In this document: piece after piece, positions 8,718-16,898 of the stretch
Position numbering within the stretch: position 1 is the first letter of the stretch
Layout: every line of letters begins with the position of its first letter
NCBI RefSeq assembly: GCF_021389955.1
Contig: NZ_CP089980.1
Coordinates: 2,785,001-2,849,000 of the forward strand
Direction: 5' to 3'
Length of the DNA: 64,000 nt
DNA from: Fulvivirga maritima
GTDB lineage: Bacteria > Bacteroidota > Bacteroidia > Cytophagales > Cyclobacteriaceae
Made by a program: the position numbers and the translations under genes
The notes under the pieces: generated by a model
The model's input: the letters and a program-made list of their open reading frames with translations, nothing else
Databases searched by the model: none
Told to the model about the DNA's origin: nothing

Positions 8718-9006
8718 AATCCATATCTTGAAATCTGAGTAAAACATTGGGTGATTTGAAAACACTATTCTCATGTGTCAAATGTTTTATTTAATTAACT
8801 TTCAATGAGCTAGACTAAATTCTAGGTGAAATAAATTTGGATTAGCCATAGTGTTTTTATATCGTAAAAGCAATTAGCAATATTGGGATTTGATAATGCA
8901 TACAAAGACACCTATAGCCCGCTATATAGGTCAAATTAGTTCTTGATTTCTTAAATAGGTGTGATAGAATAGGTGAGGAGTGAGGCACGCAGTATGTTTT
9001 AAGTCT
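8718..9006. other. intergenic, nothing recognised
   Basis: About 290 AT-rich bases between two convergent genes. No gene, RNA or strong hairpin with a T-run was found. Confidence 0.4.
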
Positions 9007-9366
9007 TCATAATTCAAAACGCTTAAGAATAACAGTCCTCAAGTGCTCTTCATGCTCATCGCCCCAATTACCCAGAGCTGAAATTACAGGTACTAGGGTT
9101 AAACCAAATTCAGTTAGGCTATACTCTACTTTTGGAGGTACTACCGGATAGATTTTCTTCTTGATCAACTCATGTTCTTCCAACTCTTTTAATTGAATAT
9201 TTAATACACGTCTGGAAGCATCAGGAATTTTCCGTTGCAGTTCGCTCGGTCTTTGATAGCCTTCATTGATAAACCACAATAAGCGGATTTTCCACTTACC
9301 ATATAGCACTTCTCCTATTAAATCCAGGCCGCAATTCAGGTTAGGGATTATTTTTCTTTCATACAT
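9007..9366 (-). CDS. HxlR-family winged-helix transcription regulator
   Basis: A 119-residue HxlR/MarR-like regulator. The characteristic pattern runs CGLDLIGEVLYGKWKIRLLW, RPSELQRKIPDASRRVLNIQ, LEEHELIKKKIYPVVPPKVE, YSLTEFG. The N-terminal Cys13 position is typical of redox- or aldehyde-sensing members. It is divergent from the SDR gene at 9541, with about 170 bp between starts, so it probably controls that SDR and the SnoaL-like gene, a common HxlR-SDR arrangement. The effector is unknown. Confidence 0.93.
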   Translation of the reverse strand: MYERKIIPNLNCGLDLIGEVLYGKWKIRLLWFINEGYQRPSELQRKIPDASRRVLNIQLKELEEHELIKKKIYPVVPPKVEYSLTEFGLTLVPVISALGNWGDEHEEHLRTVILKRFEL

Positions 9367-9540
9367 ATATCAAAAATAGCTTTATACATTAAAATATGCC
9401 ATAAGGGAATAATTTATCCCTATGTGAATCGTATTTCCGTACTTGCTAAAACTGCACATAAGCCTGAATTTTACTAAAAACATAATCAAAAAATGTAGCA
9501 GGATTTAACTTTCAATAATGAATTATCAGGTAAGATCGCC

Positions 9541-10287
9541 TTGGTTACAGGCGGAACCAAAGGCGCGGGAAAAGCTATTGCCGAGCGTCTCTTAGTGGCA
9601 GGCGCAACGGTCATAATTACAGCTCGTAATGAGCCTGAGATTGTAAAGGACAATATACATTTTATTTCTTCAGATATAAGTACTGCATTAGGTTCGGAGA
9701 CCCTGATAGAAACAGTGCTCGCTAATTATGGCAGATTGGATATCTTAATTAACAATGTAGGAGGTTCTGAGACCAAAAGTGGAGGTTTTTCGGTGCTGAC
9801 GGATGAGGAATGGGAGCATTCCTTTCAAACCAATTTGCTGGCACCCGTACGATTAGACAGAGGTTTTTTACCCCAAATGATTGAGCGTAGGAGTGGGGTG
9901 ATTATTCATATGGCATCTATTCAGGGTAAACTACCATTATACGACTCCACTATGGCATATGCAGCCTCCAAGGCGGCCTTGATCAACTATAGTAAGAGCT
10001 TGTCTAACGAAGTGGCACCCAAAGGGGTGCGTGTGCTTACTGTTTCACCAGGCTGGATTACGACTACCTCTGCAGAGCGCATGGTAAATAGAATTGCTGA
10101 AAGTTCAAATATAACAGAGGGGCAGGCCAGGCAAAGTGTTATGGATGCCTTGGGAGGCATACCCTATGGCAGGCCTGCACAGCCTGAAGAAGTAGCGGAG
10201 TTGGTTGGGTTTTTAGTCTCACCACGAGCCGGCTATCTAACAGGTACAGAATATGTAATTGACGGAGGAACTATTCCGACCATTTAA
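9541..10287 (+). CDS. short-chain dehydrogenase/reductase (SDR) with disturbed start
   Basis: Classical SDR of about 250 residues: cofactor motif TGGTKGAG, NNVGG, catalytic Ser in HMASIQG, Tyr-Lys in YAASK, and the C-terminal YLTGTEYVIDGG. These enzymes use NAD(P)H to reduce carbonyls. The start is odd. The frame is open from CAG at 9499 and encodes a normal SDR N-terminus (QDLTFNNELSGKIALVTGG), but it is preceded in frame by ATG TAG at 9493-9498. The only canonical in-frame start left is TTG at 9541, which trims the first strand. Either codon 2 has mutated to a stop or translation starts at a rare codon. Divergent from hxlR and followed by a SnoaL-like gene. Confidence 0.85.
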   Translation: MVTGGTKGAGKAIAERLLVAGATVIITARNEPEIVKDNIHFISSDISTALGSETLIETVLANYGRLDILINNVGGSETKSGGFSVLTDEEWEHSFQTNLLAPVRLDRGFLPQMIERRSGVIIHMASIQGKLPLYDSTMAYAASKAALINYSKSLSNEVAPKGVRVLTVSPGWITTTSAERMVNRIAESSNITEGQARQSVMDALGGIPYGRPAQPEEVAELVGFLVSPRAGYLTGTEYVIDGGTIPTI

Positions 10288-10309
10288 TAACCCAATAAAT
10301 AATACAATT

Positions 10310-10624
10310 ATGAATTTACCACCAGTAGTAACCCATTTAGTGCGCGCGCAAGATAATTTTGATAGCGTAGCTTATTCTAACTGTTTTTCGGCAACAGCAG
10401 TCGTTCATGATGAAGGTAAAACCTACCAAGGTAAAGCTGAGATTCAAAACTGGATAGATAAAGCCAATAAAGAATATCAAGTAAGCATGGAGCCTGTAGA
10501 GTATGATGAGCGTGATCACATTATGAACGCAAAAATATCTGGAAATTTCCCAGGAAGCCCAGTGGTGCTTTCATACCATTTTGATTTTGAAGGAGATTTG
10601 ATAAAAAGGTTAAAAATAGTTTGA
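10310..10624 (+). CDS. SnoaL/NTF2-like small protein
   Basis: A 104-residue protein from ATG 10310, 22 bp after the SDR stop. The cone-shaped NTF2/SnoaL-like pattern is visible: DNFDSVAYSNCFSATAVVHD, GKTYQGKAEIQNWIDKA, and a beta-rich C-terminus VVLSYHFDFEGDLIKRL. Such proteins bind or isomerise small hydrophobic ligands. Together with the SDR and the divergent HxlR it forms a small stress- or detoxification-type locus; the substrate is unknown. Confidence 0.85.
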   Translation: MNLPPVVTHLVRAQDNFDSVAYSNCFSATAVVHDEGKTYQGKAEIQNWIDKANKEYQVSMEPVEYDERDHIMNAKISGNFPGSPVVLSYHFDFEGDLIKRLKIV

Positions 10625-10642
10625 ATCATAAATAATGGCTCA

Positions 10643-10698
10643 TTAGCTACGTTCGTGGGAGTATAAGAATATAATCCCACGATCTGCTTTGATGCTAA
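10643..10698. repeat. hairpin after the SnoaL-like gene
   Basis: Nested inverted repeat: TTAGC at 10643-10647 with GCTAA at 10694-10698, and inner CGTGGGA at 10654-10660 with TCCCACG at 10675-10681. There is no T-run, so terminator function is doubtful. It lies about 20 bp after the SnoaL-like stop. Confidence 0.4.
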
Positions 10699-10735
10699 CG
10701 TAAAAGTGGAAAATAATGAATAGCCAGTTATAGAT

Positions 10736-10870
10736 ATGGATCATGAGGATTTAGATGACATTCATCAATATGCGGCTTCTTTTAAAGAACTAATGGAGGC
10801 TGACGCAGAACGAGGTAAACGTTTCAAAGATTATCTCAATAGCATTACTAGTGATTTGAAGGAGACTTGA
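10736..10870 (+). CDS. small acidic hypothetical protein (44 aa)
   Basis: A short frame with a clear ATG and TGA. It encodes a hydrophilic, helix-prone peptide beginning MDHEDLDDIHQYAASFKELM and ending SITSDLKET. No homologue is recognised and no Shine-Dalgarno is evident. It lies between the SnoaL-like gene and the convergent SRAP gene. Compositional character rather than family supports it. Confidence 0.4.
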   Translation: MDHEDLDDIHQYAASFKELMEADAERGKRFKDYLNSITSDLKET

Positions 10871-10926
10871 AAGGGAAGAAATAACACTTCAAAGATGAGA
10901 TAAAAGACCTTTAAGAAAGTGTAATA

Positions 10927-11665
10927 TCAAAACACCAACTCCTGATACCTAAACTCATTCCTGGCCTCAGGAATATTTCCAAGCGAGCTCTTTCCTCTTA
11001 GCTTTTGTACGGTGTGCCATTGCATTAGGTCCTCATCAAAGGGTTGTATTAGCTCTTCTATTTCCTTTTTTATCAAGCGGATCATTGATCTGTTGTAGCC
11101 ATACTTTTTCTTGTTCTTTAGGTAAAATGGCGGGCATGCGGTGGTTTTCAGAAGCCTTGGGGTTATTATGAATTTTAGCCATAATAGGGTTGGCGGTGGT
11201 AGTAACGATGGAGCAGGTGTATGTGCCTTGCCATTCCTCCCAGAGTCCAGCCAAGGATATGGGCTCCTCATTTTTCATACTTATATAAAAAGGATAAGCT
11301 TGCCCATTAAAGTGATGATGTTCATAAAACCCATCTACTACAACAATACACCTTTTGCTTTTAGCAGAACTTCTAAAGCTATTCTTCTCGAAAATGGTTT
11401 CTCCTCTGGCGTTAAGCGTATTATTACTCATTTTGGTAGCTGAAGCGGCATCTTTTACCCATTTAGGGATCAAACCCCATTGAAAAAGCTTCATTTCATT
11501 TGGGTTATCATCAGTAATTACCGGTATATCAGGGTGAGAAAAACCAGAAGCATGGTATATAGGAGGGCCTTTGCGCATTACTTCGTCTATACTGTCAGTG
11601 CCAATGCCGTGATAGGTAGCATATTTTTTAGCTTTAAAAGTAAGTGTACTAATATCGTAACACAT
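10927..11665 (-). CDS. SOS response-associated peptidase (SRAP/YedK/HMCES) with a frameshift
   Basis: SRAP proteins covalently cap abasic sites in ssDNA through Cys2. Here MCYD places Cys2 correctly. The family blocks follow: LFQWGLIPKW, NARGET, RCIVVVDGFYEH, LAGLWEEW, and NHRMPAIL with its conserved His. The frame that starts at 11665 runs off into a wrong C-terminus and stops at 11036. The true C-terminus (EIEELIQPFDEDLMQWHTV to FRYQELVF) continues in another frame to 10927. Removing one base from the six-T run at 11066-11071 (A run on the coding strand) restores a single frame. So this is either a sequencing indel or a recent mutation. Confidence 0.88.
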
Positions 11666-11842
11666 AGATATTTATGGTTGGTTTACAACAAGTAAGCTTC
11701 AGATGACTGATAAGAACCCATACTCCGATAGAATGTCACATACTGCCAGTCTAAAAGCTACTGTATTTATCAATTGTATTTCAAATTACATAAATGCCAA
11801 ATTAGGAGCAAGTGAGTGCCCTAATAGATGAGAGGGAAAGTA

Positions 11843-12190
11843 TTACTTCTTCCATTTTCTAATATGGGCTCCAGAAGCCTTGGCCAACTCAGGGAAGTGG
11901 TCAAACAAAGTCCTGAACAATTGAATATCTCTGAAAGTGACTTGAAAGTCATCACCATCTACATCAGTCCATTCAAAGGTGATTTTAACTTTGGATATGG
12001 TTAAAGGTCGTCTAAGCTTTTTTTCGAACTTAATACCATCAATAGGTATTTTTCCGTCATCACATCTTTGGGGAGGGTAGTGGTTAAGTTGAAAGTATTT
12101 TTCCTTCCCCTGATAAAAGACTCTGATATAGTGGCACTTGCCGCAAAACACATCTTCTCTAATCTTATAAAACCCCGCCTCTAATTTCAT
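11843..12190 (-). CDS. hypothetical protein with CxxC
   Basis: A 115-residue soluble protein that I do not recognise. Near the N-terminus is FCGKCHYIRV, which could bind metal. The middle is basic (KFEKKLRRPLTISKVK), then an acidic stretch (WTDVDGDDFQVTF), and a basic end (HIRKWKK). It is single-copy between the SRAP gene and the TPR lipoprotein, with about 170 and 150 bp gaps, and is probably monocistronic. Confidence 0.65.
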   Translation of the reverse strand: MKLEAGFYKIREDVFCGKCHYIRVFYQGKEKYFQLNHYPPQRCDDGKIPIDGIKFEKKLRRPLTISKVKITFEWTDVDGDDFQVTFRDIQLFRTLFDHFPELAKASGAHIRKWKK

Positions 12191-12342
12191 TCAACAAAAT
12201 TAGTAAATACTAAAATAATTAGCAATATGAATTTAAGGCAGGTTAAAAATATAAACCAGATTTAGGAGTGAAAGCCTTCAAATCGTAGTGAGGAGAGTAC
12301 ACGGTAAGTTCAGTTAAATCATTAATTAAGATAATCTATCCC

Positions 12343-13743
12343 TTACTTTTCTGCTCCATCATACTCATTAAACACACTTTTTATTTTTTCAACTATGAAG
12401 TGATCTTCCTTATATTTTTTCTTCTTTTTATAGGTCAAAATTAGCAGAAATGAAAAAACAAGCAGAACAGCAGTTACAATAAGGCCTGAGACCTTAAGAA
12501 AAATATCATGCTCATTTTTGATCTTAGCTTCTTTAACCTGTAAATAATAATTTTCTATTTCTTTATTAAGCAGAGCTTCAATGGAATTACTGTTTAAATT
12601 GCTTTCTAACTGCTCTTTTAGGGTTTGTTGCTGTTTTTGGGCTTTTTGAATGAGTATCAATTGCTCATTAGTGATTCTGCCAGCATTTGCAAGTATAGGA
12701 AGTGAATTGGAGGCAAGGTCTAAAGTGGTTGTGAGAGGGGCGTTGACATTATCATTATCAGCATAGTTGATCACGTTGGTAAATAGCTGAAGAGCCTCTT
12801 CATGTTGTCCGGTTAATTGCAAAAATTCACCTCTTACATTCATACTTTTTATGTAGGTATCCTCGCTAATTTCAGTATGGTTCTCCAATAGTTTACTTTT
12901 TTCGATGTAATCGGCGGCTATATCATAGAATTTAGTTCCCTGATACATATAAGAGTTTGCCAAACCATGATAGACAGCAAATTTCATCTCTTCTGAAATA
13001 TCTTTAACCGCTAATGCTTGATTGTATGTCTCAATGGCTTTTTTGTAATCTTTGTTAATGTAATAGAGCCTACCTAGTTCATTATATAAGTATCCAATTC
13101 TAGCGCTATTATCAGGTTCAACTTTAGATTGTAGCTCTATGGCCTCTTTCATTTGAGAAATTGCCTTAGTATTTTCGTTAAGTTCCGCGTAGCATAAAGC
13201 AATGTTTGTGTAAATTCTGGGTAGATGGCGGTTTTTTTCTAAGTCTTGATATATTTGAGAAGCTTTATTAAAGTGCTCTATGGCACTATTGTAACCTTTG
13301 ACTTGAATGAAAACAACCCCTATATTATTTTCACAGTTAGCAACTCCTATAGGATTTGACATTTCCTCATTAATGTGAGCTGCTTTAATATAAGCATTGA
13401 TGGCACCGGTGTAATCTCTCTTTTTCTTTTTCATTACACCTAATCCTATTAATGCCTTGGCTTCATAGGTTTTGTTTTCTAATTCTTTACTAAGAGCAAG
13501 TTGTTTTTCTAAAACCTGAATGGTCTTGTCAAGATCTTCTTTCTCGTAGATATAAGATAACTTGTCATATGTCATAAGCCGAGTAATATTGGAGCTATTT
13601 TCATTGTTGAGAAGAGCTTCCAAGGCCACCTGATCACTAGGTAATTCTTCAGGAGATATGCTCTCATAATTGGAGCAAGAACATAAATTAATCAGTATGA
13701 AAAAGCTGAGCAGGTGGAGTTTGTATAGGTTGAGAAAACGCAT
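12343..13743 (-). CDS. TPR lipoprotein with C-terminal membrane anchor
   Basis: A 466-residue protein. The N-terminus is a lipoprotein signal (FFILINLCSCSN; lipobox Cys at about 22-24). About eight tetratricopeptide-type repeats follow over residues 40-330 (AKALIGLGVMKKKKRDYTGA, NNIGVVFIQVKGYNSAIEHF, NELGRLYYINKDYKKAIETY). Then comes a coiled-coil segment (EQLESNLNS region) and one transmembrane helix (GLIVTAVLLVFSFLLILTY) with a short cytoplasmic tail. The architecture resembles Bacteroidota TPR sensor proteins that usually end in a histidine kinase or LuxR domain, absent here. It is followed by neither, so its signalling partner is unknown. Confidence 0.82.
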   Translation of the reverse strand: MRFLNLYKLHLLSFFILINLCSCSNYESISPEELPSDQVALEALLNNENSSNITRLMTYDKLSYIYEKEDLDKTIQVLEKQLALSKELENKTYEAKALIGLGVMKKKKRDYTGAINAYIKAAHINEEMSNPIGVANCENNIGVVFIQVKGYNSAIEHFNKASQIYQDLEKNRHLPRIYTNIALCYAELNENTKAISQMKEAIELQSKVEPDNSARIGYLYNELGRLYYINKDYKKAIETYNQALAVKDISEEMKFAVYHGLANSYMYQGTKFYDIAADYIEKSKLLENHTEISEDTYIKSMNVRGEFLQLTGQHEEALQLFTNVINYADNDNVNAPLTTTLDLASNSLPILANAGRITNEQLILIQKAQKQQQTLKEQLESNLNSNSIEALLNKEIENYYLQVKEAKIKNEHDIFLKVSGLIVTAVLLVFSFLLILTYKKKKKYKEDHFIVEKIKSVFNEYDGAEK

Positions 13744-13795
13744 AATAGGTTAGGTTTTAGGTTATATCTTACATGGTTGCTTTTAGGGGATGATT

Positions 13796-13951
13796 TTAAT
13801 CATCATACCCTTCTCTAATGTCTTCACCGTTGCCTCCAGGAGGATCCGTGTTCAATTCTTTTTGAATATCATCATAAGGATCAGAGCAAGAGGTAATCGA
13901 TAATAGAATCAATGAAGCTACTGCAAACAGAAAAATTCTTAGATATTTCAT
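13796..13951 (-). CDS. small lipoprotein (51 aa)
   Basis: Begins MKYLRIFLFAVASLILLSIT and reaches a lipobox SITSC, then an acidic tail with PPGGNGED. The signal peptide and lipobox make it believable despite the length. It lies about 50 bp upstream of the TPR lipoprotein gene on the same strand, so the two are probably co-transcribed. Confidence 0.6.
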   Translation of the reverse strand: MKYLRIFLFAVASLILLSITSCSDPYDDIQKELNTDPPGGNGEDIREGYDD

Positions 13952-14114
13952 ATATATCGATATTTAGGTGTTGAATTTCAGATAATAATCTGCTAATTAA
14001 TTTATAATTTAAATAAATAATTAATAAAATTATAATCTATTGTTTTTAGGCAGATACGTTTATGTAAGATTGTGATTGTTATTTGTATTTTATATAGATG
14101 TTGTCATATTTAGA

Positions 14115-14612
14115 TTAAACTTTTCCAACCTCACTAATCTTGTGAACATACTTTTCAATCTTTAGAAATAGCGGTTTAATGGTATCTAGCTCTATTTGGT
14201 AGCTTTTGGCTTCAGCTTTGTACTTCTCCATTTCTTGTTTCAGTCTGATAATTTCATGACTGGCATCTTTAATGCATTTAATGGCCTTCTGACAAGCCTC
14301 ATAAGGAGCTGTTTCTGCCCATTTCTTTATCTTTATAATGTCCTTACTCAATGATTCTGTATTGTAATATTGATCTTCCAAATTATGCTCGGTAAAGAAT
14401 AGTAACTCCATTGGCACCTTAAAAATTGAGGCGAAAACAGGGATCAGCTCAGAAGGAACCTTGCGTTTACCTTTCTCATAGGCCCACACTACATGTCGGT
14501 CATATTTTCTACCGGTTATTACTTCCATTTTGCTTCCTAGTTCTTCTAGAGTGAGGCTTTGCTGTTTTCTCAGTGTTAAAATCCTGGCAGCTATTGTTTT
14601 ATAATTTGTCAC
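14115..14612 (-). CDS. XRE-family regulator with coiled-coil tail
   Basis: A 165-residue protein. Residues about 8-70 form a Cro/C1 helix-turn-helix (ILTLRKQQSLTLEELGSKM, VVWAYEKGKRKVPSELI). Residues 100-155 are a predicted coiled coil (IRLKQEMEKYKAEAKSYQIE), likely for dimerisation. It is transcribed away from the RteC-like gene at 14788, leaving a shared 175-bp promoter region. It may control the neighbouring small lipoprotein/TPR genes or itself. Confidence 0.85.
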   Translation of the reverse strand: MTNYKTIAARILTLRKQQSLTLEELGSKMEVITGRKYDRHVVWAYEKGKRKVPSELIPVFASIFKVPMELLFFTEHNLEDQYYNTESLSKDIIKIKKWAETAPYEACQKAIKCIKDASHEIIRLKQEMEKYKAEAKSYQIELDTIKPLFLKIEKYVHKISEVGKV

Positions 14613-14787
14613 AATGTTTTATATTTATCATTTGTTATAAAAATAATAACAATTGTTCGTATAAGATAGAAGATTTTATATGATCTTCATTGTTTATAAT
14701 GAAGTCTCTGTGTAGTTCAACCAAGATCCTGAGTAGTGGGTATCGTTGTCAATCAATTGGCCATAACCAATAGTTAAAAGGCAAGTT

Positions 14788-15957
14788 ATGAAAAGGAACG
14801 AGCACTACCTACATCGGTTAGAAACCATTATCACGAAAGATTTACCTGATGCTTTGAAGCATAATTATCCTATGACAGAGGAGTTGGAGATTATGTTTGA
14901 GGAATTTGGTCATAATGAGTTGGAAGGTATCCAGGATCGGCTTATTGTGAATTTGATTTTCCTCAATGAATCCAATAAAAGGAAGCTTATCAGACTACAT
15001 CAACATGCTTTGTTGCAATTAGAGTCTCGCCTCACCAAGCTTTTAGGAAAAAGGGAGCTGTTAACGCCACAAAATGCTGAGGAAAGAATAGGCTCAACAC
15101 TGTATCATATCTTAGAATCATTACTTGATTTTATGGATCAATATGCCAAACCGCACTTAGATGCGAAGATGTCTATTCCTAAAACAGTAAGGCAATTGTT
15201 GGCCCTGCGTATAGAGCAGGATATGATGAGCTTACTGGGCAAATTAGATAGGGCAGGAGTAGATGCCGATATATTAGAGGTGCTTTCAGAGGTTTTTGTG
15301 AGCTTTTCTAATAAAGCCAGAAAGGGGCATTATCTGCGTTATGGGTATTGGCGGTATTTGAGAACATTGATACAACATCTTAACAAGTGTGATACTGAAG
15401 AATATACCAGCCAAAGCCTGAGGAAAATTCTTATATTTTATAATTTCAATAACCTGAAATTTCATGAATTGCTTACCTCTGAGATGCGCAGCGCTATGGA
15501 GGAAGCTGATTTATATGTAGAGAAAATGAGCCTTTTAACCTACTATAGTAAAGAGCTGGAGCAGCTGCCTAATCAGGATATCTGGCATCTGAACCCCGGA
15601 CCACTGAAGCTAAAAGATCAATTGATTTTCTGGTTAAAGAAAGAGAAGAAATACCTTAAATATAAACTCAAGCAAGATCAGTTAAAAGAGCAACAGCAGA
15701 TACCCTATAGACTGAACTTTAACCTCTCTGTGAGTCAGTTAGCACTTTTGTTGCGGGTGTTGATTGAAAAGCAAGTCTTGCAAGCGAAGAGTGTTAACGC
15801 TATGGTAAAGTTGTTCTCACGCCTTTGTAGTACTAAAGAAACTGAATCTTTATCCTACCGTAGCTTTTATAATAAATACTATGACAATGAAGAAGGCACC
15901 AGGCAGCATTTAAGGCAAGTTTTGCAGAAATTAATCACTCATATTGATGAAGTTTAG
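14788..15957 (+). CDS. RteC-like protein
   Basis: A 389-residue soluble, helix-rich protein. The C-terminal part (NLSVSQLALLLRVLIEKQVL to YRSFYNKYYDNEEGTRQHLR) follows the pattern of the RteC C-terminal domain. RteC is the Bacteroides mobile-element regulator that controls excision genes of conjugative transposons. The N-terminal 280 residues are all-helical and diverged. It is followed 62 bp later by a small winged-helix-like gene, and 1 kb later by a tyrosine recombinase. This setting supports a mobile-element role. Assignment rests on pattern similarity only. Confidence 0.5.
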   Translation: MKRNEHYLHRLETIITKDLPDALKHNYPMTEELEIMFEEFGHNELEGIQDRLIVNLIFLNESNKRKLIRLHQHALLQLESRLTKLLGKRELLTPQNAEERIGSTLYHILESLLDFMDQYAKPHLDAKMSIPKTVRQLLALRIEQDMMSLLGKLDRAGVDADILEVLSEVFVSFSNKARKGHYLRYGYWRYLRTLIQHLNKCDTEEYTSQSLRKILIFYNFNNLKFHELLTSEMRSAMEEADLYVEKMSLLTYYSKELEQLPNQDIWHLNPGPLKLKDQLIFWLKKEKKYLKYKLKQDQLKEQQQIPYRLNFNLSVSQLALLLRVLIEKQVLQAKSVNAMVKLFSRLCSTKETESLSYRSFYNKYYDNEEGTRQHLRQVLQKLITHIDEV

Positions 15958-16019
15958 TAGGGGACAACACTAGAAAACATATATTAGTGGTTAGATTATA
16001 TCAACAATTATTATCAATC

Positions 16020-16307
16020 ATGTCCTTAAATCAGGAATCTCAATTATTAGGTGGTGTAACAGTCTTTCAATTTTTAAAGCTCATAATCAGTGCCTCAAAA
16101 GACCTTACCGGCTGGTCATATGTTATGGTTACCCGCAGTCTGTTAGCTCAATTGCCCAAAGACACCCGAGAAACTATTGATTACTGTGTGCAGCATGAAT
16201 TTGTAGAAGTGAAGAAGCTAGGTCAATCCCATGAATACTGGATCACCAGAAAAGGCAGGGAATTTTATGAGATGGAAGCGAAGAAAGATGGGAGGTATAG
16301 TGGGTAG
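16020..16307 (+). CDS. small winged-helix-like protein, partly duplicated at 28.4 kb
   Basis: A 95-residue protein from ATG 16020; an upstream GTG at 15987 is an alternative. The C-terminal half (YCVQHEFVEVKKLG, then YWITRKGREFYEME) has the recognition-helix and wing look of small winged-helix regulators. It follows the RteC-like gene in the same direction and is probably co-transcribed. A degenerate copy of its last ~70 bp lies at 28398-28492, beside a tRNA-Tyr fragment. Confidence 0.6.
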   Translation: MSLNQESQLLGGVTVFQFLKLIISASKDLTGWSYVMVTRSLLAQLPKDTRETIDYCVQHEFVEVKKLGQSHEYWITRKGREFYEMEAKKDGRYSG

Positions 16308-16435
16308 ACTTTCTAATAGTGGAGTTGAAAAGGAGTTTTTAATCTATTGATTAATTGTAGGTTTTAGGTTACTATGACTTCAATTGAAATAGACTAAAAT
16401 CTCTATTTATATCATACCCCTTTTTTAATACAGAG

Positions 16436-16813
16436 CTAGTTCATATAATCTTGCCATTGAACCAGCACATATTTATTTTTGCCGTTCTCTTGGGTTTTCA
16501 TAAAGCCATATTCATAGCAAAACATATATAAATTTCCATTCTTCGCTCGCCATCCATGGGTGAAATATTTAGGATCGAAACCTTCAGATATCAGATCTTC
16601 TTCACGTATGGTGGCTTTACCAGCCTTGTTAAATTTTTTCAGCAGTTTACGATTGGTCTTTAGCTGCTTGTCTACCATGAGGTAAAACTGCTCAGTTTTA
16701 AGCCTTTGATCATACTGGGCGGAAGATTTACATTTTAGAGAACAATATATTTTATCCTTTCTTCCTTTAATGCTTGCTCCACAGGTAGGACACTTCTTCA
16801 TGCTATCTGTCAT
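16436..16813 (-). CDS. zinc-ribbon protein of unknown function
   Basis: A 125-residue protein. The N-terminus carries CPTCGASIKGRKDKIYCSLKC, a four-cysteine zinc ribbon of the DUF2116/treble-clef kind. A basic helical segment follows (LKTNRKLLKKFNK), then aromatic strands (NGNLYMFCYEYGFMKT) and a C-terminal WQDYMN. Similar small proteins occur in Bacteroidota near integrases, but I cannot name the family. It is divergent from the tyrosine recombinase, with starts 85 bp apart. Confidence 0.75.
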   Translation of the reverse strand: MTDSMKKCPTCGASIKGRKDKIYCSLKCKSSAQYDQRLKTEQFYLMVDKQLKTNRKLLKKFNKAGKATIREEDLISEGFDPKYFTHGWRAKNGNLYMFCYEYGFMKTQENGKNKYVLVQWQDYMN

Positions 16814-16898
16814 AAAAAGAATTTTATGCGATTATTATTCGAATAGTATGCGAATAATACTTGATATTATAAAGCTGAATTGCCCTTATTGCTTACTT

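Noticed and set aside
11060-11075. Programmed -1 frameshift in the SRAP gene
   Set aside because: The shift needed is +1 (or one base removed), not -1, and no stimulatory structure was seen.
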